Assembly: GCA_964440265.1 (NCBI GenBank)
Contig: CAYTRU010000072.1
Location: 1-5,494 of the forward strand
DNA length: 5,494 nucleotides
Reading direction: 5' to 3'
Origin: CAYMUN01 sp964440265
Lineage (GTDB): Bacteria; Patescibacteriota; Saccharimonadia; Saccharimonadales; UBA4665
Each line of letters opens with the position of its first letter. The stretch's first letter is position 1. Both the position numbers and the translations under genes were made by a program. The notes beneath the pieces are model-generated. The model made no database searches. It saw nothing but the letters and a program-made list of their open reading frames with translations, and was not told where the DNA came from. Shown here in pieces: positions 1-5,494 of the stretch.

Positions 1-1083
1 ACCGGTACAACTTCAACCAACATTGCGGGTTACTTTAACGCTTCAGGTGGCACGAACAACTACAGCGTTTATACGGGCAACTTGCCTTCGAGCTTTTCAG
101 CAGGAGAACTCTTTGATGGAGGCTACTTTAGCGCTGCCAGGAACATATTTGCTTTGCGCAATCCTACCGGTGATGCAACAGCCCTTCAAGCCATCGTCCA
201 GGACAGTGGCGATAACGTAACTCAAGCATTAAATGGCGTTTTAGAGATAACCAGTGCAAGTGGTCTAACGCCTTCGTTTCAGGCTGCAACCGGTGGTGAC
301 GCTTTTATTACTAACGCAGCCGCTTTCCGTCACATTCTCGTCGGATCACAAGGTTTTGTAGAATCTGATGCTGGAACTGCTGATTTCCTTATAGGTGCAA
401 AAGGTTTTGGCGCCGGCGAAGGAGGCACCGTAACTAATTTACACGCCGGCGACTTTAAGAACCAAATTGATGCTGGAACAATCACAAATAGCGTGGGTGT
501 CTTTGTTGATAGTACACAAAAAAGCGGCGGAACACTCACTAATAATTACGGTATCTATATCGCCGATCAATCTGCCGGTACCACAAACTTTAATCTTTAC
601 GCAGGTCCGGCAGCCTCCTCTTTTTCCGCTAATACCCAATCGTATATTACCTTGAGTAAAAATGTCTTTGCTAGGCTCAATGACGCCACAAGTGAGAGCA
701 GCACTACCCTAACAAATGTTTTTCAGGACAACACCTTAAACAACGTCTTTACGGTCTTAACGTCAGCGGAAGCCAGCCACACTTCGGGAACCAAAGACCT
801 AGTTGTCGGAACTGAGAGCGATGCCTATAATACTGCTGCCGGAACTGTCAACCACCTCTATGGCTTTTCAACATCACTCTTAAATACTTCTACCGGCACT
901 GTTCATAATATGTATGGCTACGATGCGGGTGGATGGGCTAATAGCGGTGGTGGTACGGTTGACACTACGTATGGCCTGCACATTGATGACAGTATTGCCA
1001 TTGGTACAACCAACTATGCTATATGGACTAATTTGGCTTCGGGTGCTAATAACTATGCAGTATATACCGGTGGCACTGCCAAA
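1..1083 (+). repeat. N-terminal YG-ladder region with two diverged copies (residues 1-361)
   Basis: This stretch is built on a recurring strand motif G-T-[VIL]-x-N-x-[YV]-G followed by alternating hydrophobics. Its glycines start at residues 142, 159 and 177 in a first run and at 281, 299 and 318 in a second, so the spacing is 17-19 residues. Each run is preceded by a related lead-in (NIFALRN at 48, NVFARLN at 221; HILVG at 111, DLVVG at 266). Each ends in a TTN-x-x-[IL]-[YW] closing strand (residues 195-200 and 337-342). The two runs therefore look like an old tandem duplication of about 150-170 residues, too diverged to show clearly in the DNA. The regular period and the Gly/Asn turns suggest stacked beta strands or a beta-solenoid shaft; that is inference. 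Confidence 0.7.
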
Positions 1084-4000
1084 TCCTACTTCGGTGGCAA
1101 TGTCGGCATCGGCACAACTGCTCCAAACAATGCGTTAGAAGTACTTTCAACTACTACACCCCAGGTGCGGATTGCGTATGATACCTCCCATTTCTCAACA
1201 ATTGGGGTATCGTCAGCAGGGGTAGAAACCCATGCCATTACCAGTGGTCAAAGCCTAGCCTTTACCAATGGTACGAATACCCTGTGTACCATTACCGATG
1301 CTGGGACAACCGGCAACCTTAACTGTACGGGTACGATAAGTAGTACTGGTGTGTCTTCTACCGGCAACATTACTCCCTCAGCTGACAATACTTACGATCT
1401 TGGTACTACTGCTCTTAGGTGGCGGAAATTAGAACTTGGACCTGGATCGCTAGAATTAACCTCAACAACGGGAACAGCGGGTGCTGGTTCGAACTACACA
1501 CTAGGTTCTCTTTCCTTTACCACAACTAATTTAAAACTAGCGACTTCGGCAGTTGGTTCTGGAGCCACTGGAACCTTACAGCTGACCACCGGGTCCAACA
1601 CGGGCTTGAACATTGATGCTTCTGGTAATGTCGGCATCGGGACGACAAGCCCATCGGCCCAGCTTGATGTGGCGTCTACAAGCAATAGCTTCACCAACGG
1701 GAAGATCTTCTCTGCATCATTGGCGCCGACAGCTGCAACCGGCACCGCCGTTTCCGGAAATATCGCTTCAATCTCCTATTCCCCGACCTATTCGACAGCG
1801 GTGACGACACCAACAATTAGCGGGAATGTGTTAAATATCAGCCGGGCAGCTACGACTAATACGTCCTTTGCCTCGACATTGACCCTTTCCGGAGCTGTTG
1901 CGTCGATCAGCGATACCTGCACACAGACAACCGGAACCTGCACCTCAACCGGCAATGTCCTGGCATTAACACAATCATACGCTTCGGCCACCGGCGCAGT
2001 CTTGAACATTAGTAACAGCGGCACCGGTGCGTCGATCCTCCTCCCGCAAGGTACGACCACCAAAGACGGCATACAGTTTGGAACAGACGCCAACTCAGTA
2101 AACCTCTATCGCAGTGCAAACGATACGCTAGCCACCGACGATAAGTTTTCCCAGAATATAACCGTTACCGGTGGTACACTATATAACGTCGCTGCAGGTT
2201 CGAGTGTCACCCAAGCCAGCGCCTACACCGGTTTAAATATCGATCTTTCGAGCAACGTTACCGTGCCTAATTCCGCAAGCGGTAACCAAACCGGCTTGGC
2301 AATCGCGGTAAAAGACGGCGGTGGATCAGCCACATCGACCGGCTTGACCATCGGCGGCAATCCTGACACCGGCTTAAGCATTACGACCGCCAATTCGACC
2401 GGCATTGATCTTTCAGGCGCAAATCCCGGTACCGCGATTAGTGTTGGTGCATTCTCAAATTACGGCTTATTTGTTGGTGCCGGCAGCCTTGATGCCGCCA
2501 CCGGCATTTACGTCCAGGCAGGCGGCAATGTTGTATCTTCAGGCAGACTGATAGCCGCAACCCTTTCGCCGGCTGCCGCCAGTGCCAGTATCACCGGTAA
2601 CATGGCTGAGATTTCCTTAGTACCAACTTATTCGACAGCTGTATCGACTCCTTCAATCTCAGGTAATGTGTTAAATATCAGCCGGGCAGCCACAACCAAT
2701 TCGTCGTTTGCCTCAACATTGACCCTTTCCGGAGCCGTAGCCGCAATTTCAGATAATTGTACGCAAACAACCGGAACCTGTACCTCAACCGGCAATGTCT
2801 TAAGACTAACCCAATCGTACGCTTCCGCCTCAGGCGCCGTTTTAGCCTTTGCGAATAGTGGCGCTGGCGTTGACATACTAGGCACTTCCTCAACCTGGCA
2901 AGTAACAAAAGCCGGTGTTGCTACCTTCGCTTCGGTTACATCCGGTTCAGGTGCAATTTCCGGCGGAGCAGGCAGCTTTACCACCTTAACTTCGTCTGGT
3001 GCAACGACACTAGCAACCGGTTCTTCCTTAACGAATACGTTTGGCAGTGGTGCTTCATCAATCAATACCATTGGCTCGACTACAACACCAGGAGCTCTTA
3101 CCCTGCACGGAGCAACCACCCTGGATAATACCTTAGCGGTCACCACTTCCCTCACCACACCGATTATCTATGGTGGCTCTGGGACAACCTCAACCTTAAG
3201 CTTACGTTCTACCTCAGGTGTTGGTACAACCGGGGCAGATATCATTTTTGGTGTTGGTACAGCCGGCGGTACTGAAGCTATGCGGATCACCAATTCCGGC
3301 AATGTCGGCATCGGCACAACAGCACCATCTTACCCGCTCGACGTTCAATCTACCGTCACTTCCGGGCCGGCACAGGCCCTGAATGTAGTTTTAACTGCTA
3401 ACCAATCAGCAGATGGTAATAATTTCTATAGCAATTTAGTGCAAATAAAAACACCCAATACCGCAGGACACACCTTAACCGGCCTGTTTTATGGATTAGA
3501 GGGTAATGTTACGATAGACGGCTCATGGGTATTTAACCCAGCCGGTAATTCGATTACCGGCCTCATTGGCGAAATAGACCAGAAAACAACCGGGGCAATC
3601 TCAAATGCTTATGGAGTAGAAGGGAAAATAACCCAAAACAGCAGCAATAATGGTCTTTTAACAAATGCATATGCTATCCAGGCTGATGCTCCTTCAGCAC
3701 TTGGAGATGTAAGTAGTAACCCTCTTATCACAAATGCATATGGGGTTCATATTAGCAATCAAGGTGGCTGCAGTTTATGCCACAGTGTCGCTAATGCCGT
3801 AGGACTCTATGTTGATGCTCAAACAGGTGGCAATACTTCAAACTATGCCGCTATCTTCGCCGGCGGCAACGTAGGTATTGGCACAACTAATCCAGCAGAT
3901 AATCTGGACGTTTATTCAGCAACCACGGGGCATGGAGCAAAAATAGGAACGGCCGCCATAGGAGACTGGAACGCTTTCGGAAGTAGCGCGAACTTCGCAG

Positions 4001-5494
4001 TTTTTGCGCATACATCTGTTGTTGCTACAGCGGGGAGTTATGCGCTGCTCCAAGATAGTACTGGACAAACATACCTCAACTCGGCATCAGGAAAACCGAT
4101 AAGCTTCAGGATTAATAACGCCGATAAGATGTCACTCACCAGCGGCGGTTACCTGTACCTTACCGGCGGCTCAAATGGCGCCATTTCCAACACCCAAGGG
4201 GCATATTTTAATTGGAACCAATCAAACGGCGGCGGAGAAACAGATTTTATCAACCATATGGGAGGAGGATCGCAAGGTGGATTCAATTGGTATAACACTT
4301 CTACTGGAACAATAGCCAGCCCAATCATGACAATTAAATATGACGGTATGACCGGCATCGCAGGTTCACCTGCCAACGATAATATTGCGCTAAACCTTTC
4401 TACAACAATAGCAGGCGGCGGCACAACGGAGGTAGGTTTACAAATGGGCAATATTGGCTTCACCAATTCTGCTACAAATCAGATGTATGGGGAATATATA
4501 GGACTTACTACCCCCAACACCTCATTTACAACTTCTACCGTAGCTGAAATGTATTTGGGGGGTATTGTCAAAGGTGCCAGCCATACCATTAGCACTGCGT
4601 ATGGTATGTATATAGAAAATGTTAATGTGGGTGGCACAAATTATGCCCTTTACACCAACGGCGGTCAAGTGCATTTCGTATGTACAGGCCAAGCATCATG
4701 GGCAAGTGGAGGATCAAACCCCACCTGTTCAGACTATGCTGAAGAATATGATAGCAGTGATGTGGCGCTTTCTGCTGGCGATGTTATTGCCATTGATACG
4801 GCAAATGACAACAAGGTAGCTCGCTCAAGTAATAGCTACCAATCCCAAATCATCGGCGTTTACTCCACTTCCCCTGGTATGTTGATTGGACCCGATGGTG
4901 TTGTCTCTGCCGGCGGAACCGACGCAAAGCTTCCTGCCGGAAAAGTACCAGTTGCACTCACAGGAAAAGTGCCAGTCAAGGTATCTTTAGAAAATGGACC
5001 GATCCATATTGGCGACTACCTAACCTCTTCTTCAACTCCTGGGTATGCCATGAAAGCAACAATAGCCGGGAGGGTTATCGGTATAGCAATGGAAAGCTTT
5101 GACGGCACCCCGCTGCAATCAGGAAACGCGATCCCCAGGCCGCCAAATCAGATCATGGCGTTCATTAATCCTACCTGGTATAACCCAGTGTCTAGCCCAA
5201 GTATTGCCCAGCTAGCGTCTAGCCTGCCAAGTACATATACGCCGCTTACCGCTGACCAGGCAGCAACCGGCTTGGCCCAGCTCGCCCTGCTTCCCCAAGC
5301 TTCGCCTACTGCCCCAACGACGCTGAGCGCTGATCGTTTGGTTGCAGGGTTGGATGTCTTAACCGGCCAGGTGACTACAAATAAAGTACTGACGAGTGAT
5401 ATTGCAGCACTTGCTAGTAGGGCGTTGACAGTTAGGCTTTCGGATAATGGCACGTTTGTCGTCGTGGGCAATAATGGCTCGCCGGCGTTGACAC
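1..5494 (+). CDS. Giant modular tail-fibre-like surface protein, internal fragment (open at both ends)
   Basis: Frame +1 is open for 1831 codons with no TAA, TAG or TGA; the first in-frame ATG is codon 304 (base 910), in mid-repeat, so the real start lies upstream and the stop downstream. The protein is dominated by Thr, Ser, Gly, Ala and Asn, with few charged residues and only ten cysteines. Modules in order: YG ladder (1-361), GNVGIGTT modules (367, 543, 1101, 1290), duplicated domain (570-680 and 850-960), TG-L-x-I ladder (743-840), YG ladders (1159-1288, 1493-1560), DYAEEY/Peptidase_G2-like domain (about 1576-1706), Pro-rich and helical tail. GNVGIGTT modules and G2-like C-termini are known from phage tail fibres and appendages and from very large predicted surface proteins of Patescibacteria. 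I infer an extracellular, probably oligomeric fibre or adhesin. A prophage tail fibre is the main alternative; no phage structural gene is visible. The frame is certain, the function only probable. Confidence 0.93.
1096..1143 (+). repeat. GNVGIGTT module 1 (residues 366-381)
   Basis: The residues read GNVGIGTTAP, then a short linker and LEV. This motif ([GN]-NVGIGTT-[AS]-P-x(3)-L-[DE]-V) is common in phage tail-fibre-like and S74-type proteins, where it links shaft segments. It closes the first YG ladder, directly after a NNYAVYTGG strand (351-358). The codons for NVGIG are aat gtc ggc atc ggc. Confidence 0.85.
1285..1326 (+). other. Cys-pair segment C429...C442 after GNVGIGTT module 1
   Basis: Residues 429-442 run from a TLCTITDAG turn to a NLNC strand, with two cysteines 13 residues apart inside an otherwise Thr/Ser/Gly-rich beta stretch. 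This is the first of five close Cys pairs in the protein. The placement fits a beta-hairpin closed by a disulfide in an exported protein, but no structure is known to me. The motif could also be a free-thiol pair. Confidence 0.5.
1378..1434 (+). other. DNTYDLG..LRW tail-fibre motif (residues 460-478)
   Basis: The residues SADNTYDLGTTALRWRKLE match a motif I recognise from phage tail fibres and S74-type proteins, usually of the form N-x-Y-D-L-G-[ST]-x(3)-[LY]-[RK]-W-x-x-[LI]. It normally marks a short structured knob between repeats. Here it lies in the middle of the shaft, between GNVGIGTT modules 1 and 2. It supports the tail-fibre-like reading of the gene but does not give a specific function. 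Confidence 0.75.
1624..1671 (+). repeat. GNVGIGTT module 2 (residues 542-557)
   Basis: The residues read GNVGIGTTSP, then SAQ and LDV, the most canonical of the four copies. It follows a GLNIDASG strand and directly precedes the first copy of the duplicated domain. Its NVGI codons (aat gtc ggc atc) are identical to those in modules 1 and 3. Confidence 0.87.
1708..2040 (+). repeat. Duplicated ~110-residue domain, copy A (residues 570-680)
   Basis: This domain carries five strands of the form [ST]-G-[NA]-[VI]-[LA]-x-[IL]-[ST], starting at residues 585, 607, 630, 650 and 664, with a Cys pair (C640, C647) between the third and fourth. Copy B lies exactly 280 residues (840 bases) downstream without any gap. 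By my hand count 78 of 100 residues match over 581-680, and 54 of 60 over 601-660. Several DNA blocks are identical (1825-1850 with 2665-2690, 26 bases; 1876-1895 with 2716-2735, 20 bases). The fold is unknown to me; beta-rich by pattern. Confidence 0.88.
2050..2148 (+). other. GIQFG...LYRSA...TDD linker motif (residues 684-716)
   Basis: The stretch holds D-G-I-Q-F-G-T-D, then N-L-Y-R-S-A-N-D-T-L and T-D-D. I recognise this combination from bacterial and phage beta-strand-repeat proteins, where it commonly sits between repeat blocks. Here it separates copy A of the duplicated domain from the TG-L-x-I ladder. It contains two of the few tyrosine and arginine residues of the surrounding shaft. 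The recognition is from memory and needs a profile search. Confidence 0.6.
2227..2520 (+). repeat. TG-[LI]-x-[IL] short-strand ladder (residues 743-840)
   Basis: A short motif, T-G-[LI]-x-[IL], recurs at residues 743, 764, 780, 790, 800 and 834 (TGLNI, TGLAI, TGLTI, TGLSI, TGIDL, TGIYV). Looser forms occur at 811 (TAISV) and 821 (YGLFV). The spacing falls to 10 residues in the middle. Gly, Asn, Asp and Ser fill the turns. The DNA repeats accggcttg or accggcatt at many of these sites. Two sampled 60-base lines here (2281 and 2341) are 58% GC, against 35-40% in lines 3601 and 4561. The pattern suggests a compact beta-roll; calcium binding is not supported because no GGxGxDxxx nonapeptide is present. 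Confidence 0.72.
2548..2880 (+). repeat. Duplicated ~110-residue domain, copy B (residues 850-960)
   Basis: This is the second copy of the domain at 570-680, in the same frame, with the five [ST]-G-[NA]-x-[LA] strands at residues 865, 887, 910, 930 and 944 and the Cys pair at C920 and C927. Its edges have diverged (first 20 aligned residues 11 identical, last 20 13 identical), while the middle is about 90% identical. The sequence on either side of copy B does not match that beside copy A, so the duplicated unit is the domain itself and not the 280-residue period. Confidence 0.88.
2941..3297 (+). other. Low-complexity Thr/Ser/Gly stretch leading to GNVGIGTT module 3 (residues 981-1099)
   Basis: The first half is almost only Ser, Gly, Thr and Ala with scattered Leu, Phe and Val (for example TTLTSSGATTLATGSS at 996-1009 and following). 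The second half contains elements I recognise from tail-fibre-like proteins: P-I-I-Y-G-G-S-G (1054-1061), S-T-L-S-L-R-S-T-S-G-V-G-T-T, an I-I-F-G strand, and G-T-E-A-M-R-I-T-N-S-G just before module 3. No catalytic motif is visible. It most likely forms part of the shaft. Confidence 0.6.
3298..3345 (+). repeat. GNVGIGTT module 3 (residues 1100-1115)
   Basis: The residues read GNVGIGTTAP, SYP and LDV, preceded by the typical M-R-I-x-x-S-G lead-in. The lead-in plus module is the usual arrangement in phage tail-fibre and S74-type proteins. NVGIG is encoded aat gtc ggc atc ggc, as in module 1. Confidence 0.87.
3475..3864 (+). repeat. Second YG ladder (residues 1159-1288)
   Basis: Strands centred on [YIV]-[GA] followed by alternating hydrophobic and polar residues recur with the glycine or alanine at 1165, 1190, 1205, 1225, 1248 and 1268, a spacing of 15-25 residues. 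Two units share T-N-A-Y, with 13 identical bases at 3661-3673 and 3730-3742. The ladder ends in TSNYAAIFAGG, matching the NNYAVYTGG end of the first ladder, and passes straight into GNVGIGTT module 4. A CSLCH sequence (1257-1261) sits in the turn between the last two strands. The DNA is AT-richer here than in the duplicated domain. Confidence 0.68.
3865..3912 (+). repeat. GNVGIGTT module 4 (residues 1289-1304)
   Basis: The residues read GNVGIGTTNP, ADN and LDV. The protein motif equals the other three, but NVGI is coded aac gta ggt att, against aat gtc ggc atc in modules 1-3. The DNA therefore did not come from a recent copy of those modules. Confidence 0.85.
3913..4470 (+). other. More complex beta-rich domain between module 4 and the last ladder (residues 1305-1490)
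   Basis: This section is less repetitive and richer in aromatic residues than the rest. Visible elements are IGDWNAFG (1320-1327), YALLQDSTGQTYLN (1347-1360), a F-R-I-N-N-A-D-K-M strand (1369-1377), YFNWNQSNGGGETDF (1402-1416), a G-G-G-S-Q-G-G-F-N-W-Y turn (1421-1431) and an S-P-I-M-T-I strand (1440-1445). I have an impression that similar sections occur in other tail-fibre-like proteins, but I cannot name a family. Given its position near the C-terminal domain and its exposed aromatics and glycine loops, it is a candidate receptor- or glycan-binding knob; that is inference. Confidence 0.5.
4477..4680 (+). repeat. Third, short YG ladder (residues 1493-1560)
   Basis: Strands QMYGEYIGL (1494-1502), EMYLGGIV (1516-1523) and AYGMYIENV (1533-1541) are followed by GGTNYALYTNGG (1544-1555). 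This is the same ending that precedes GNVGIGTT modules 1 and 4. Here the ladder does not run into GNVGIGTT; after QVHFV it passes to the first cysteine of the C-terminal pair (C1561). The block thus seems to join the shaft to the C-terminal domain. Confidence 0.65.
4726..5118 (+). other. C-terminal DYAEEY domain, Peptidase_G2 / intramolecular chaperone-like (residues 1576-1706)
   Basis: The domain opens with C-S-D-Y-A-E-E-Y (1576-1583). Then come A-G-D-V-I-A-I-D (1592-1599), I-I-G-V-Y-S-T-S-P-G (1617-1626), V-P-V-A-L-T-G-K-V-P-V-K-V (1649-1661), I-G-D-Y-L-T-S-S (1671-1678) and A-G-R-V-I-G-I-A-M-E (1689-1698). This order matches my memory of the C-terminal domain of Bacillus phage neck appendages (Peptidase_G2), which trimerises, helps fold the fibre and then cuts itself off. 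Ser1577-Asp1578 is the site I would suspect for such a cut. Similar domains end many giant Patescibacteria proteins. Cleavage is not shown here, and the domain may act only as a folding cap. C1561 and C1576 bracket the entry to the domain. Confidence 0.7.
5137..5494 (+). other. Pro-rich linker and probable helical tail (residues 1713-1831, runs off the window)
   Basis: The composition changes after the G2-like domain. P-R-P-P-N-Q (1712-1717) and a P-T-W-Y-N-P element (1724-1729) are followed by Ala/Leu/Gln-rich segments (1734-1742, 1750-1764) and by 1776-1817, where Leu/Val at 1780, 1784, 1787 and 1791 follow a 4-3-4 spacing that would suit a short coiled coil. The last residues return to a beta-like pattern (T-V-R-L-S-D-N-G-T-F-V-V-V). 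The gene continues past base 5494. A chaperone domain that is normally terminal but is followed by at least 120 residues suggests more modules downstream. Confidence 0.55.

Noticed and set aside
910..912. First in-frame ATG (codon 304) as a gene start
   Set aside because: The same frame and repeat pattern run unbroken upstream to base 1, and the ATG lies in the middle of a YG ladder unit with no Shine-Dalgarno signal evident.
1788..2093. Antisense open frame of 101 codons whose C-terminal half resembles the one at 2628-3158
   Set aside because: The resemblance suggests a conserved protein pair, but it follows from the sense-strand duplication (570-680 and 850-960) read backwards.
2227..2520. 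Short direct repeats such as accggcttg, considered as a CRISPR array or regulatory iterons
   Set aside because: The spacing is irregular and always a multiple of three, and the repeats encode TG-[LI] strands in the open frame. They are protein repeats.
2227..2520. RTX-type calcium-binding beta-roll
   Set aside because: The short Gly-rich ladder recalls RTX, but the GGxGxDxxx nonapeptide is absent and Asp is not regularly placed.
2628..3158. Antisense open frame of 176 codons rich in Val, Ala, Pro and Glu
   Set aside because: It lies opposite the long sense frame, over copy B of the duplicated domain and the Thr/Ser-rich stretch. Its composition is what antisense reading of Thr/Ser/Gly codons gives, and no domain is recognisable.
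4149..4466. Antisense open frame of 105 codons with hydrophobic stretches
   Set aside because: The hydrophobic, Pro-rich look comes from antisense reading of Gly- and Asn-rich sense codons. The sense frame is uninterrupted here.
5148..5471. Antisense open frame of 107 codons
   Set aside because: It overlaps the continuous sense frame in the C-terminal tail. It has no recognisable motif, and no ribosome binding site was evident.
4726..5494. A canonical Peptidase_S74 domain with the S-D-x-R-x-K-x-N-I signature
   Set aside because: Tail-fibre-like proteins often end in S74, but no SD-[IVK]-R-x-K-x-[ND] sequence is present. The DYAEEY start fits the G2-like type better.

Overview
The whole window is the inside of one giant gene. 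Reading frame +1 has no stop codon from base 1 to base 5494, which gives at least 1831 codons (numbered here from base 1). Neither the true start nor the stop is in the window. No RNA gene, CRISPR array, mobile element, promoter or terminator is supported. The shorter open frames on either strand are shadows of this gene. The window looks like a metagenomic fragment. A huge Thr/Ser/Gly/Ala/Asn-rich protein with GNVGIGTT modules and a C-terminal DYAEEY-type domain is a style I associate with Patescibacteria (Candidate Phyla Radiation). That assignment rests on protein style alone. No frame codon is TGA although glycine is abundant, so the code-25 lineages (Gracilibacteria, Absconditabacteria) are unlikely.

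The protein is a mosaic of beta-rich modules resembling phage tail fibres. Residues 1-361 hold two diverged runs of a roughly 18-residue GT-x-x-N-x-Y-G ladder, ending in GNVGIGTT module 1 (367-381). Residues 382-542 hold a Cys pair and a DNTYDLG..LRW motif, ending in GNVGIGTT module 2. Residues 570-960 hold two copies of a ~110-residue domain exactly 280 residues apart. Between them lie a GIQFG..LYRSA motif and a TG-[LI]-x-[IL] ladder. Residues 961-1099 are a low-complexity Thr/Ser/Gly stretch leading into GNVGIGTT module 3. Residues 1159-1288 are a second YG ladder, ending in GNVGIGTT module 4. Residues 1305-1490 look like a more complex, Trp/Phe-containing domain. Residues 1493-1560 are a third short YG ladder.

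The last part differs. A Cys pair (1561/1576) leads into a CSDYAEEY motif and a ~130-residue domain (about 1576-1706) resembling the phage appendage Peptidase_G2 / intramolecular-chaperone type. A Pro-rich linker and a probably helical tail follow and run off the window. Taken together this suggests an exported fibre or adhesin that may mature by self-cleavage near its C-terminus. Export, trimerisation, cleavage and target are inferences; no signal peptide or anchor lies inside the window.
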